Positions 28,076 to 37,868 of a DNA stretch of 64,000 nt are shown here, piece by piece; position 1 is the stretch's first letter, and the number at the start of each line of letters is the position of its first letter. The DNA is from Microbacterium rhizosphaerae. Lineage in GTDB: Bacteria; Actinomycetota; Actinomycetes; Actinomycetales; Microbacteriaceae. The translations under genes were made by a program, and so were the position numbers. Below the pieces are notes generated by a model, which worked only from the letters and a program-made list of their open reading frames with translations, was not told where the DNA came from and searched no databases. The DNA is taken from NCBI RefSeq assembly GCF_034120055.1, contig NZ_CP139368.1:3100001-3164000 (forward strand). Direction: 5' to 3'.

Positions 28076-29359
28076 TCAGCGTCCGGTGCCGGCGTGGATC
28101 ACGGCATCCGCGTCTCCGTCGAGACCGTAAGCGGTGTGCACGACACGCGCCGCCTCGGCGAGCTCGTCGCCGCGCACGACGACCGAGATGCGGATCTCCG
28201 AGGTCGAGATCATCTCGATGTTGACGCCCGCGACGCTGAGCGCCTCGAACAACGTGGCCGAGACCCCGGAGTGCGTGCGCATGCCGGCGCCGACGACCGA
28301 CAGCTTGCCGATCTGGTCGTCGTGCACGAGGCTCTCGAAGCCGATGCCGGCCTGCTCCCCCGCGAGCGCCTTCAGCGCCATGGATGCCTCGGACTTCGGC
28401 AGCGTGAAGGAGATGTCCGTGCGCCCGGTCGCTGCGGCAGACACGTTCTGGACGATCATGTCGACGTTGGCGCCGGACTTCGCCACGATCTTGAAGATCT
28501 CGGCGGCCTTGCCGGGCACGTCCGGCACGCCGATGATGGTGACCTTGGCCTGGCCCAGGTCGGTCGCGACTCCCGCGACGATCGGCTCTTCCATGTGCTC
28601 TCCCTGTGCGAGGAGCTCGGCGCGGCGGCTGTCGATGACGAGGGTGCCGTCGCTCGAGCTGAACGTAGAACGCGCGTGGATCAGCACGCCATGGCGGCGG
28701 GCGTATTCCACGGCACGGATGTAGAGGACCTTCGCGCCGTTCGCGGCGAGCTCGAGCATCTCCTCGCTCGAGATGCGATCGAGCTTGCGGGCCTTCGGCA
28801 CGACGCGCGGGTCGGCGGTGAAGATGCCGTCGACGTCACTGTAAATCTCGCAGACGTCGGCGTCGAGAGCGGCGGCGAGGGCCACCGCGGTCGTGTCGGA
28901 TCCGCCGCGGCCGAGCGTGGTGATGTCGCGGGTGTCGCGATTGAAGCCCTGGAAACCGGCGACGATCACGATCGCCCCCTCGTCGAGGGCCTCGCGCAGG
29001 CGTACCGGCGTGACGTCGACGATGCGGGCGGCGCCGTGCGTGGCGTCGGTGATCATGCCGGCCTGGCTGCCGGTGAACGAGCGGGCCTCGAAACCCATGG
29101 AGTGGATGGCCATCGCGAGCAGCGCCATCGAGATGCGCTCGCCGCTCGAGAGCAGCATGTCCAGCTCACGGGGGGCCGGGATGGGGGCCACCTCTGCCGC
29201 GAGGTCGAGGAGCTCGTCGGTCGTGTCGCCCATCGCACTCACCGCGACCACGACATCGTGCCCGGCGCGGCGCGTGTCGACGATGCGCTTCGCGACGCGC
29301 TTGATGCTCTCGGCGTCGGCGACGGACGAGCCGCCGTACTTCTGGACGATCAGCGCCAC
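28076..29359 (-). CDS. lysC: aspartate kinase
   Basis: A 427-residue aspartokinase, the first step of aspartate-family amino-acid synthesis. KYGGSS at residues 7-12 binds ATP and aspartate; the C-terminal third has two ACT domains ([14 protein letters not shown] and LSVVGAGM) for lysine/threonine feedback. The GTG at 29359 with GGGAG upstream gives [10 protein letters not shown]; the longer frame is shadow sequence. As in Corynebacterium, an internal start for a separate beta subunit is possible but not visible as a strong site. Confidence 0.96.
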   Translation of the reverse strand: MALIVQKYGGSSVADAESIKRVAKRIVDTRRAGHDVVVAVSAMGDTTDELLDLAAEVAPIPAPRELDMLLSSGERISMALLAMAIHSMGFEARSFTGSQAGMITDATHGAARIVDVTPVRLREALDEGAIVIVAGFQGFNRDTRDITTLGRGGSDTTAVALAAALDADVCEIYSDVDGIFTADPRVVPKARKLDRISSEEMLELAANGAKVLYIRAVEYARRHGVLIHARSTFSSSDGTLVIDSRRAELLAQGEHMEEPIVAGVATDLGQAKVTIIGVPDVPGKAAEIFKIVAKSGANVDMIVQNVSAAATGRTDISFTLPKSEASMALKALAGEQAGIGFESLVHDDQIGKLSVVGAGMRTHSGVSATLFEALSVAGVNIEMISTSEIRISVVVRGDELAEAARVVHTAYGLDGDADAVIHAGTGR

Positions 29360-29407
29360 AGTGGAACTCCCGGGGATCTCGGCGGTGGACGAGGACCGCC
29401 GGATTCG

Positions 29408-29430
29408 ATTGTACGGATGCCGCGGCATCC
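29408..29430 (-). promoter_or_regulatory. candidate lysC promoter with adjoining palindrome
   Basis: TACAAT at 29413-29408 (minus strand) is a good -10 box, giving a leader of about 40 bases. Directly upstream of it is a perfect 16-bp palindrome, GGATGCCGCGGCATCC (29415-29430), in the -35 to -10 spacer, where a repressor could bind. Confidence 0.5.
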
Positions 29431-29466
29431 CCTTCACCACGTGACGGCGCCGCGGCGGGCCTCGCT

Positions 29467-30411
29467 TCAGGCCTGGGGCAGCCCGGTGACGTCGGGCGGC
29501 GGCCCGAGGTCTGTGGACGGCTTCGCGCGCAGCACTCCCCCGGTCGCGGCGAGCCAGCATCCGATGAGCACGACAGGGAATCCGATGAGCAGGCCGAGCG
29601 TGAGCGGCTCGCCGAGGATGAGAGCGCCGAGCGCGATCGCGACGACGGGGTTCACATACGTGAACAGGGGCGCGCGCGCCGGGCCCACCAGGGAGATCAG
29701 CGCGAAGAACGCGATGAACGCGAGGGCGGTGCAGAAGATCGCGAGGGCGAGGAGCGACACCGCGCTGCGCACGCTCGGCAACCCGTGCTGCGTGAGGAGC
29801 CCGATGGGCAGGTAGAAGAGGCCGACGGCCGCGAGCGAGATCGTGACGGAGCCGAGGGCGGGCACGCCCTGCAGCTTGTGCGCCACGACGAAGGGCGCGG
29901 TCGCGTAGCAGACGGCCACGAGCAGCACCTCGCCGATCGCGACGAGGGCCCGCGGACCGCCCGAGGCCAGTCCCGGTCCGCCGACGATGATGGCGACTCC
30001 GAGGAAGCCGACGATGAGGCCGGTGAGCCGGACGGGGCGCAGCATCCCTCGATCCCCGCCGAAGAACGCGATGATCGCGGCGAAGAGAGGCACCGTCGCG
30101 ACGAGGAGTCCGGTCAGACCCGACGGGATCGTCTGCTCGGCGTGGCCGAGCAGCAGGAACGGGCCGGCCATCTCGATGGCGCCGAACAGCAGCACCCACG
30201 GCCAGCGCGCGAAGGCCGCCTTGAGCGCGCCGCTGCGAATGGCGAAGGGCAGCAGGATGAGGGCTCCGATGAGCGTGCGCCCGGCGACCATCGCCGCAGG
30301 CGAGATGGTCTCGACCGTGACGCTGATGAAGAGGTACGGGACGCCCCAGAGGACGGCCATCGCCGCGTACAGCCACCACGCGCGGGCGCTCACGGTGTGC
30401 TGCAGTGTCAT
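29467..30411 (-). CDS. DMT superfamily (EamA) transporter
   Basis: A 314-residue protein with about ten membrane helices in two EamA repeats. It exports or imports small metabolites; the substrate is not predictable. The last repeat contains the typical [20 protein letters not shown]. Its ATG overlaps the recR stop (ATGA), so it is co-transcribed with dnaX-recR. Confidence 0.92.
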   Translation of the reverse strand: MTLQHTVSARAWWLYAAMAVLWGVPYLFISVTVETISPAAMVAGRTLIGALILLPFAIRSGALKAAFARWPWVLLFGAIEMAGPFLLLGHAEQTIPSGLTGLLVATVPLFAAIIAFFGGDRGMLRPVRLTGLIVGFLGVAIIVGGPGLASGGPRALVAIGEVLLVAVCYATAPFVVAHKLQGVPALGSVTISLAAVGLFYLPIGLLTQHGLPSVRSAVSLLALAIFCTALAFIAFFALISLVGPARAPLFTYVNPVVAIALGALILGEPLTLGLLIGFPVVLIGCWLAATGGVLRAKPSTDLGPPPDVTGLPQA

Positions 30412-31001
30412 ATGGACCGGCGTCCCTCGAACGCGCGGCCGAGCGTGACCTCGTCGGCGTACTCCAGGTCGCCGCCGACGGGCAGGCCGGAGGCGAGTCG
30501 TGTCACGGAGATCTCGAGCGTGTGGAGCAACCGGCTGAGGTAGGTCGCGGTCGCCTCGCCCTCGAGATTGGGGTTGGTCGCGAGGATGACCTCCTGCACC
30601 GTGCCGTCCGCGAGCCGCTGCATGAGCTGCGCGATGCGCAGGTCGTCGGGCCCGATTCCCGCGATCGGGCTGATCGCGCCGCCCAGGACGTGATAGACCC
30701 CGCGGAATTCGCGCGTGCGCTCGATGGCCGCGACATCCTTCGCGTCCTCGACGACGCAGATGAGCGTCTGGTTGCGGCGCGGGTCGCGGCAGATGGCGCA
30801 GCGATCCTGCTCCGAGACGTTGCCGCAGATCTCGCAGAAGCGCACCTTCTCGCGCACCTCGGCGAGCAGCTGCGCAAGGTGGGAGACGTCGAAGTTCGGG
30901 GTCTGCAGGATGTGGAACGTGATGCGCTGCGCCGACTTCGGCCCGATGCCGGGGAGGCGGCCGAACTCGTCGATCAGGTCCTGGACGATGCCGTCGTACA
31001 T
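30408..31001 (-). CDS. recR: recombination protein RecR
   Basis: A 197-residue RecF-pathway protein. Helix-hairpin-helix near the start ([11 protein letters not shown]), Cys4 zinc finger (CEICGN, CAIC) and a Toprim domain ([10 protein letters not shown]) are in order. Its ATG overlaps the dnaX stop by one base (TGATG). Adjacent to dnaX as in most bacteria. Confidence 0.97.
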   Translation of the reverse strand: MYDGIVQDLIDEFGRLPGIGPKSAQRITFHILQTPNFDVSHLAQLLAEVREKVRFCEICGNVSEQDRCAICRDPRRNQTLICVVEDAKDVAAIERTREFRGVYHVLGGAISPIAGIGPDDLRIAQLMQRLADGTVQEVILATNPNLEGEATATYLSRLLHTLEISVTRLASGLPVGGDLEYADEVTLGRAFEGRRSI

Positions 31002-33238
31002 CAGGAGAACCTCGTGCCGGACTCGTAGGTCTCCTCGCGGACGAAAGTCGCACCGAGCACCTGACGCACGACCGCCTCGCCGTAACGCTGGACCCCGTCG
31101 GCGCGCGCCGTCACGGTGGGCGTGAGACGGGGCGCCACGATCGTGGGGATGTCGTCGTCGGGCGGCGGCGGAGGCGCGTCCTCGTCGTCGTAGGCGGGCG
31201 GCTCGTCCATCGACGGGACGACATCGGCGGCGGGGAGCACGTCGCCCTCACGGGCGATCGTCGCGGTGGCCATGCGGGCGGGCGGCTCTTCCGGGTCGTC
31301 GTCGACGGCCAGCGACCGGCCCGGGCTTGTCGACGCGCTCGGGGGCGTGCTGGTCGGGATCGGCGCGACGGCCCACTCGGTGACGGTGGCGGATGCCGAC
31401 GCCTGGCGCTCGGGGGTGACGGCACGTCGCTCGGCGGGGCGCGCGGGCCCGGCCGCCCGTGCGGCGGTGCTCCGCGGTGCGGCCGCGCCGGTGCCGCCGT
31501 CAGCGGGGGGAGGGGGCGTGCGCGGGCCGGATCCGCCGTCGTCGCCACCGGGACCCTCGGGTGCCGAGTCGTCCTCCATCCGCGCGAGGTACTTCACCGT
31601 GACACCGGTGACCCCGCGGATCGCCGCGCGCAGTGCCTCGCTCGGGCCGCCGTCCGCCGAGCGCTGCTTGAAGCGGTTGAGGTCGCTCGCACTGCGGAAG
31701 GCCAGCGTCAGGACGTCGCCGTCGCGAAGGTCGGCCACGCTTGCGGCCGAGGCGACGAGCCACGAGGAACGACTGATGCGCTCGAGCCGGGCGAGGACGT
31801 CGGGCCACGACTCGCGCAGGCGCTCCACGGTCAGCGGCCCGGCGGGAGCGGCAGCTGCGGGCACGGCAGCGGCGGGCGCGGGCTCGGAAGCCGGTGCAGC
31901 GGCTGCCGTGGACGTGGAAGCTCCGACCGGCTGCGCGGCTTCCTCGTGCGGGTCGGCGGGCGACTCGAAACGGGGTGACGACTCGTCGTCGGCCTGCGAC
32001 GTGTCGTCTCGCTCGTTCCCCGCTCGCTCGACGACCGGCGCTCGGGACGGCTCAGGAGCGGAGACCTGCGCCACGGCGGGCGCGGCGGCCTGCGCCACGG
32101 GCGCGACCGGGGCCGCAGCCGCGGGACCGCCGTGGGCGAGCACGCGGGCCACCATCAACTCCAGCTGCAGGCGCGGCGACGTCGCGCCCGTCATCTCGTC
32201 GAGCGTCGCGATCACGAGGTCGGCGGTGCGCGACAACCGCTCGGAGCCGAACGCGGCGGCCTGGCGCGACATCCTCTCCAGTTCGTCCGCCGGCACGCCC
32301 CGCATGACGCTCGCCGCGCCGGCGCCCGTCGCCGCGATGACGATGAGGTCGCGCAGACGCTCGAGCAGGTCGTCGACGAAGCGCCGCGGATCCTGTCCGG
32401 TCTGCACCACACGATCGACCGCGGCGAAGGCGGCAGCCGCATCCTGACCCGCGAACGCGTCGATGACCTCGTCCAGGAGCTCACCCGGCGTGTAGCCGAG
32501 GAGGGCGACGGCGCGGGCGTACCGCACGAGCACCCGATCGTCCTCCGAGTCGGAGCCGGCGATCAGCTGGTCCAGGAGCGACAGCGTGTCTCGCGGAGAC
32601 CCTCCCCCAGCGCGCACGACGAGCGGGAGGACACCCGCCTCCACGTGCACGCCCTCGGTCTCGCACAGCTGAGCGACGTAGTCGAGCATGGCGGCGGGCG
32701 CGACGAGACGGAACGGGTAGTGGTGGGTGCGCGAACGGATCGTGCCGATGACCTTCTCGGGCTCGGTCGTGGCGAAGATGAACTTGACGTGGTCCGGCGG
32801 CTCCTCGACGAGCTTCAGCAGCGCGTTGAACCCCTGGGGGGTCACCATGTGCGCCTCGTCCAGGATGAAGATCTTGAAGCGGTCGCGGGCCGGGGCGAAG
32901 ATCGCACGCTCGCGCAGGTCGCGGGCGTCGTCGACGCCGTTGTGACTCGCCGCGTCGATCTCGACGACGTCGAGCGATCCGCCACCGCCACGGCCGAGCT
33001 CGATGCAGCTGTCGCACGTCCCGCACGGGACGTCGGTCGGCCCCTCGGCGCAGTTCAGGCAGCGTGCGAGGATGCGCGCCGAGGTGGTCTTGCCGCAGCC
33101 GCGGGGCCCCGAGAACAGGTACGCGTGACCGACCCGGTCGCTGCGCAGCGCCGTCATGAGCGGCTCGGTCACCTGTGCCTGGCCGATCATCTCGCCGAAC
33201 GTCTCGGGACGGTAGCGGCGATACAGAGCGGTGGTCAC
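31001..33238 (-). CDS. dnaX: DNA polymerase III subunits gamma and tau
   Basis: A 745-residue clamp loader. Walker A GPRGCGKT at 44-51, a zinc module with Cys63, Cys72, Cys75 and Cys78, and DEAHM Walker B. After residue 370 comes a long Ala/Pro-rich linker and a tau-like C-terminal region. The GTG start has no Shine-Dalgarno, but TAGGCT ends six bases upstream, so the dnaX-recR-DMT transcript is probably leaderless. Confidence 0.96.
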   Translation of the reverse strand: MTTALYRRYRPETFGEMIGQAQVTEPLMTALRSDRVGHAYLFSGPRGCGKTTSARILARCLNCAEGPTDVPCGTCDSCIELGRGGGGSLDVVEIDAASHNGVDDARDLRERAIFAPARDRFKIFILDEAHMVTPQGFNALLKLVEEPPDHVKFIFATTEPEKVIGTIRSRTHHYPFRLVAPAAMLDYVAQLCETEGVHVEAGVLPLVVRAGGGSPRDTLSLLDQLIAGSDSEDDRVLVRYARAVALLGYTPGELLDEVIDAFAGQDAAAAFAAVDRVVQTGQDPRRFVDDLLERLRDLIVIAATGAGAASVMRGVPADELERMSRQAAAFGSERLSRTADLVIATLDEMTGATSPRLQLELMVARVLAHGGPAAAAPVAPVAQAAAPAVAQVSAPEPSRAPVVERAGNERDDTSQADDESSPRFESPADPHEEAAQPVGASTSTAAAAPASEPAPAAAVPAAAAPAGPLTVERLRESWPDVLARLERISRSSWLVASAASVADLRDGDVLTLAFRSASDLNRFKQRSADGGPSEALRAAIRGVTGVTVKYLARMEDDSAPEGPGGDDGGSGPRTPPPPADGGTGAAAPRSTAARAAGPARPAERRAVTPERQASASATVTEWAVAPIPTSTPPSASTSPGRSLAVDDDPEEPPARMATATIAREGDVLPAADVVPSMDEPPAYDDEDAPPPPPDDDIPTIVAPRLTPTVTARADGVQRYGEAVVRQVLGATFVREETYESGTRFS

Positions 33239-33282
33239 CCGAACAGCCTACGGCGTGGCTCGGACAGCCGGATCGAGCCTCT

Positions 33283-35796
33283 TCAGTCGTCCGCTGCGGT
33301 ATCGATGAACCCCACGTCGTCGATGATCGGGATGGCGGACGTGACGGTGGGAACCGACGCCGACAGCAGGGTTCCGTCCTCGCGCCGCGCCGTCGAGAAG
33401 CGGTCGTGCGACGGTCGCCCCACGATGACCGGCCCCTGCCCCTGCAGCGGGATCACGAGCTGCCCGCCACCCTCGACGGTGTGCATGACGCCGCGCACCT
33501 CGAACGTCACAGGGTCGCCCGCATCCGCCCGCACGTGCAGTGCGTCGCGCTCGACGCGGACGTGCAACGGCGTGCCGTGCCACTGCATGGCGAACTCGAG
33601 GTGGTCCCACTGGAACGGCAGGCGCGGATCGAACGAGAGCTGACCGAAGTGGTCGCGCATCCCGCCGAATCCGCTGACCAGGGCGGACCAGACGCCGCCG
33701 GCCGAGGCGACGTGCACGCCGTCCGACGCGTTGTGGTGCAGATCCGCGAGGTCGACGAACAGCGCCTGGTAGAAGTACTCGAGCGCGAGGTCCTGGTACC
33801 CCACCTCGGCCGCGAGGATCGACTGCACGACCGCCGACAGCGTCGAGTCGCCGGTCGTCAGCGGGTCGTAGTAGTCGAAGTCGGCGCGCTTCTGCTCGCG
33901 CGTGAAGTGGTTGCCCTGCAGGAACAGCGCGAGCACGACGTCGGCCTGCTTGAGCACCTGGTACCGGTAGATCACCAGCGGGTGGAAGTGCAGGAGCAGC
34001 GGGCGCTTGTCGGCCGGCGTGTTCTCCAGGTCCCAGACCTCGCGCTCGAGGAAGACCTCGTCCTGGGGATGGATGCCGAGGGCGTCGCTGTACGGGATGT
34101 GCATCGCCTCGGCGGCCATCTCCCACGCGTCCGGCTCGGCGGGGTCGAGGTGCAGACGTGCGACGAGCCGCCGGTACATCTCCCCGTCCTTGTCGGCGAG
34201 CTCTCGCACCGTGCGGGCGGCGTAGCGCAGGTTGAACCGGGCCATGACGTTCGTGAACATGTTGTCGTTCACGACGGTCGTGTACTCGTCGGGACCTGTC
34301 ACGCCGTGGATGTGGAAGGTGCCGACACCGTGAACCTCGCGCCAGAACCCGAGCGTCGCCCAGAGCCGGGCGGTCTCGACGAGGATGTCGACGCCCTCGG
34401 CCTCGACGAAGGCCTCGTCGCCGCTCGCGCGGACGTACTTCGCGAGCGCGAAGGCCACGTCCGCGTTGATGTGGTACTGCGCCGTGCCGGCCGCGTAGTA
34501 GGCGGACGCCTCCTCACCGCTGATGGAGCGCCACGGGAACAGCGCGCCGGCCTCGTTGAGCATCGCGGCCCTGCGCCGGGCGGCGGGCAGCATGAGGTAG
34601 CGCATGCGCAGCGCATTCCGCGCCCACAGCGGCGTCGTGTACGAGAGGAAGGGCACCACGTAGATCTCGGTGTCCCAGAAGTAGTGGCCGCTGTACCCCG
34701 ACCCCGTCACGCCCTTGGCCGGCACGCCCATGGAGTCGGCGCGAGCCGCGGCCTGCGCGAGCTGGTAGAGGCACCAGCGCGTCGCCTGCTGCACATCCGG
34801 GCGGCCGCCGATCCGCACGTCCGATCGGGCCCAGAAGGCGTCGAGCCAGGCGCGCTGCCGTTCGAACAGCCGCGACACGTGCTCCGTGGCCGCCCGATCC
34901 AGGACGCGGCGACCGCGGTCGACGAGCTCGCGCGCCGGCACGCCGCGTGACGTGTGATACGCGACGAGCTTGCGGACGCGCACCGGCACGCCGGCCCTCG
35001 CCTGGACCCGGAAGACGTTCTTGGCCATGTCCGGCTCGATCTGCTGCCGCGCGGTGTAGGCGTTGTCGGTCTCGATGATGTGGTCCGCGACGACGGCGAT
35101 CGTCATCCCCGACCGCGTCACGCGGTAGCTGAGCACGGAACGCAGCCCGTCCTGCCAGAACTCCTGCGGCTGGAGCACCCGCTCGCGCAGGCGCTCGGCC
35201 TTGCGCGGGTCGAAGGTCGCCGCACCCGTGTTGGCCGGAGCGGCGCCGCCGTACACGTCCTCGCCGTCCTGGCGGTTGACGAGCTGGCAGGTGATCGTGA
35301 CGGGCGCATCGGCGTTCAGCACCGTGACGTCGAGCTGCATCACCGCGAGGTGGCGCTCGTCGAACGACACGAGGCGCTGGTAGTCGACGAGCACGTCCTT
35401 GCCGGACGGTGTGCGCCAGAGAAGGTGGCGGCGCATGACGCCGTCGCGCAGATCGAGCACGCGCTCGTACTCGAGCAGCTCGTCGACGTCGAGAGACAGC
35501 GGCTCGTCGTCGACGTACACGCGCATGACCTTGGCGTCCGGCGCATCCACGATCGTCTGCCCGACCTCGGCGAGGCCGTAGGCGTTCTCCGCGTGCTGGA
35601 TCGCGAAGGTCTCGTGGAAGCCGTTGACGAACGTGCCGTGCTCGTGCGCGAACCGGCCCTCGGGGTGGTTCCCGCGCAGGCCGAGATATCCGTTGCCGAC
35701 GGCGAAGAGCGTCTCGGTGACACCGGCGTCGTCCAGCGAGAACGCGGTCTCCACCAGGCGCCACTCGTCGACGGGGAAGCGGTCGCGATCGATCAT
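33283..35796 (-). CDS. glycoside hydrolase family 65 enzyme (alpha-glucan disaccharide phosphorylase or hydrolase)
   Basis: An 837-residue GH65 enzyme. The general acid is Glu504 in GVTGPDEYT. The substrate loop HYFWDTEI is present. GH65 enzymes cleave maltose, trehalose, kojibiose or nigerose, mostly by phosphorolysis. The phosphate loop here reads TTGDSTLS, whereas well-studied phosphorylases have His before DSSLS, so hydrolysis or an unusual specificity is possible. A beta-phosphoglucomutase-like HAD protein is directly upstream, which argues for release of beta-glucose 1-phosphate. Two ATG codons are adjacent (35799 and 35796); the second has better spacing from GGAAGG. The same pair occurs as Rv3400-Rv3401. 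Confidence 0.9.
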   Translation of the reverse strand: MIDRDRFPVDEWRLVETAFSLDDAGVTETLFAVGNGYLGLRGNHPEGRFAHEHGTFVNGFHETFAIQHAENAYGLAEVGQTIVDAPDAKVMRVYVDDEPLSLDVDELLEYERVLDLRDGVMRRHLLWRTPSGKDVLVDYQRLVSFDERHLAVMQLDVTVLNADAPVTITCQLVNRQDGEDVYGGAAPANTGAATFDPRKAERLRERVLQPQEFWQDGLRSVLSYRVTRSGMTIAVVADHIIETDNAYTARQQIEPDMAKNVFRVQARAGVPVRVRKLVAYHTSRGVPARELVDRGRRVLDRAATEHVSRLFERQRAWLDAFWARSDVRIGGRPDVQQATRWCLYQLAQAAARADSMGVPAKGVTGSGYSGHYFWDTEIYVVPFLSYTTPLWARNALRMRYLMLPAARRRAAMLNEAGALFPWRSISGEEASAYYAAGTAQYHINADVAFALAKYVRASGDEAFVEAEGVDILVETARLWATLGFWREVHGVGTFHIHGVTGPDEYTTVVNDNMFTNVMARFNLRYAARTVRELADKDGEMYRRLVARLHLDPAEPDAWEMAAEAMHIPYSDALGIHPQDEVFLEREVWDLENTPADKRPLLLHFHPLVIYRYQVLKQADVVLALFLQGNHFTREQKRADFDYYDPLTTGDSTLSAVVQSILAAEVGYQDLALEYFYQALFVDLADLHHNASDGVHVASAGGVWSALVSGFGGMRDHFGQLSFDPRLPFQWDHLEFAMQWHGTPLHVRVERDALHVRADAGDPVTFEVRGVMHTVEGGGQLVIPLQGQGPVIVGRPSHDRFSTARREDGTLLSASVPTVTSAIPIIDDVGFIDTAADD

Positions 35797-35839
35797 CATG
35801 CCTTCCAGGTATCGGTACGGGGTGTGCGGTCAGCACCGC

Positions 35840-36571
35840 TCACGTGGTGAATGCGTCCAGATCGGAGACGACCACGGTGGCGCCCGCGGCCGTCAGGGCT
35901 TCCGCGCCGACGCCGCGGTCGACGCCGACGACGATGCCGAAGCCGCCCGCGGCGGCGGACTGCACGCCGCTGATGGCGTCCTCGACGGCGGCGCTGTCGG
36001 CCGGCTCCACGCCGAGCTCTCGCGCGGCGAGGAGGAAGATGTCGGGCGCCGGCTTCGACGCCAGGTGCTCGCGCGCCGCCACGACGCCGTCGACGACCAC
36101 CGGGAAGCGGTCGCGGATGCCGGCGGCCTGCAGCACCTCCTCGGCGTTCTTGGAGCTGGACACCACCGCGACCGGCACTCCGGCGGCCGCGAGCGCGTCG
36201 AGCAGGCGCAGCGAACCGGGGAAGGGCGCGATGCCCTCGTTGCGGAGGATGGCGGCGAACTCCGCGTTCTTGCGGTTGCCGACGCCGCACACGGTCTTGG
36301 CATCCGGCGAGTCCGACGGATCGCCCCAGTGCAGCTCGACGTCGCGCGAGCGCAGGACGGCCGCGACGCCCTCGTAGCGCGTGCGCCCGTCGAGGTGCGT
36401 GTAGTAGTCGGCGCTCGTGTAGGGGGGCGTGATGTCCCACTCGTCGAACAGCGCCTCGAACAGGGCGCGCCAGGCGCGCATGTGCACCTCGGCCGTCGGC
36501 GTGAGCACGCCGTCCAGATCGAACAGCACAGCTCGGGTGGCGGTCAGATCGGGAAGGTCGATGCTCGTCAC
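35840..36571 (-). CDS. HAD family hydrolase, beta-phosphoglucomutase-like
   Basis: A 243-residue HAD protein. Motif I LFDLDGVLTP, motif II VVSSSKN, the Lys in SKPAPDIFL and acidic motif VEDAISGV are present, with a helical cap as in beta-phosphoglucomutase. It should convert beta-glucose 1-phosphate into glucose 6-phosphate if the GH65 neighbour is a phosphorylase. The GTG at 36571 has AGGAGG at good spacing and gives MTSIDLPDLTATRA. Confidence 0.88.
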   Translation of the reverse strand: MTSIDLPDLTATRAVLFDLDGVLTPTAEVHMRAWRALFEALFDEWDITPPYTSADYYTHLDGRTRYEGVAAVLRSRDVELHWGDPSDSPDAKTVCGVGNRKNAEFAAILRNEGIAPFPGSLRLLDALAAAGVPVAVVSSSKNAEEVLQAAGIRDRFPVVVDGVVAAREHLASKPAPDIFLLAARELGVEPADSAAVEDAISGVQSAAAGGFGIVVGVDRGVGAEALTAAGATVVVSDLDAFTT

Positions 36572-36647
36572 GAAGCCTCCTGGAAGGTGGGATGCGGGCA
36601 GCCCGCGATACGTCCGCACCCAGGCTAGTCCGGGTCCGCGTGACGTG

Positions 36648-37868
36648 TCAGTGCGCGCCCGCGCGGCCGGCGACCTCCAGCGTCTGGTGGGCGATCTCGA
36701 GCTCCTCGTTCGTCGGCACCACGAGGACCGTGACGGCCGAGGCATCCGTCGAGATCACGCGCGTGCCGCGCTCGCGACCGATGTTGCGCTGCGCGTCCAG
36801 CTCGACTCCCGCGAAGCCGAGCGTCTCCAGCGCGGCCGCCCGCACCGGCGCCGCGTTCTCGCCGACGCCGGCTGTGAACGAGATGACATCCACTCCCCCG
36901 AGCTGCGCGATGTAGGCGCCCGCGTACGCGCGCAGGCGATGCACGTAGACGTCGAAGGCGAGGACGGATGCGGCATCCCCCCGCTCGACGCCGGCGAGGA
37001 CGTCGCGCATGTCCGAGACGCCCGCGATGCCCTTGAGGCCGCTGCGGGTGTTCAGGAGCGCGTCGAGGTCGTCGATGGTCATGCCGTCGCGCCGGGCCAG
37101 CTGGAACAGCAGCGCGGGGTCGAGGTCGCCCGAGCGGGTGCCCATCACGAGCCCCTCGAGCGGTGTGAAGCCCATCGAGGTGTCCACCGAGCGCCCGCCG
37201 TCGATGGCGGTGACGGATGCGCCGTTGCCGAGGTGGAACACGATCTGCCGCAGGCTCTCCAGCGGACGCCCGAGGAATTCGGCGGCGATCTCGCTCACGT
37301 ACTTGTGGCTCGTGCCGTGGAACCCGTACCGGCGGATGCGGTGCTTCTCGGCGATGTGCGCGTCGATCGCATAGGTGTAGGCGGCGGGGGCGAGCGTCTG
37401 GTGGAAGGCCGTGTCGAACACGGCCACGTGCGGGATGTCGGGGAACGCGGCGCGGGCCGCCACGATGCCGGCGAGGTTGGCCGGGTTGTGCAGCGGCGCG
37501 AGCACCGACAGCTCGTCGATGTTGATCTCGACCAGCGGTGTGATGAGCGTCGGAGCGAAGAACCGCGCGCCGCCGTGGACGACACGGTGACCCACGGCCG
37601 TCGGGTCGAGCGCCGGCCCGTTCCTCGCGAAGGCGTCGAGCATCGCGGCGAACGCGGCGTCGTGGTCGGGAACCGGCAGCTCGTCGCGATACGTCGCGTC
37701 GAGGAACGCGGCGCCCTCCGCCGCGCCGCGCACGGTGTGCGCCCGCATCCCGTGCTCGTGGCCGATGCGCTCGATGAGCCCGGTCGCCAGAACGGCCTCG
37801 GTGTCCATGTCCAGCAGCTGGTACTTGAGCGACGACGAGCCGCTGTTGATGACGAGGACGGGCGTCAT
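36648..37868 (-). CDS. ackA: acetate kinase
   Basis: A 406-residue ASKHA-family kinase that interconverts acetyl phosphate and acetate with ATP. NSGSSSLKY at the N-terminus, HRVVHGG, GFHGTSHKYV and the C-terminal FTAGVGENA are all diagnostic. Its ATG overlaps the pta stop (ATGA), forming the classic pta-ackA operon. Confidence 0.98.
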   Translation of the reverse strand: MTPVLVINSGSSSLKYQLLDMDTEAVLATGLIERIGHEHGMRAHTVRGAAEGAAFLDATYRDELPVPDHDAAFAAMLDAFARNGPALDPTAVGHRVVHGGARFFAPTLITPLVEINIDELSVLAPLHNPANLAGIVAARAAFPDIPHVAVFDTAFHQTLAPAAYTYAIDAHIAEKHRIRRYGFHGTSHKYVSEIAAEFLGRPLESLRQIVFHLGNGASVTAIDGGRSVDTSMGFTPLEGLVMGTRSGDLDPALLFQLARRDGMTIDDLDALLNTRSGLKGIAGVSDMRDVLAGVERGDAASVLAFDVYVHRLRAYAGAYIAQLGGVDVISFTAGVGENAAPVRAAALETLGFAGVELDAQRNIGRERGTRVISTDASAVTVLVVPTNEELEIAHQTLEVAGRAGAH

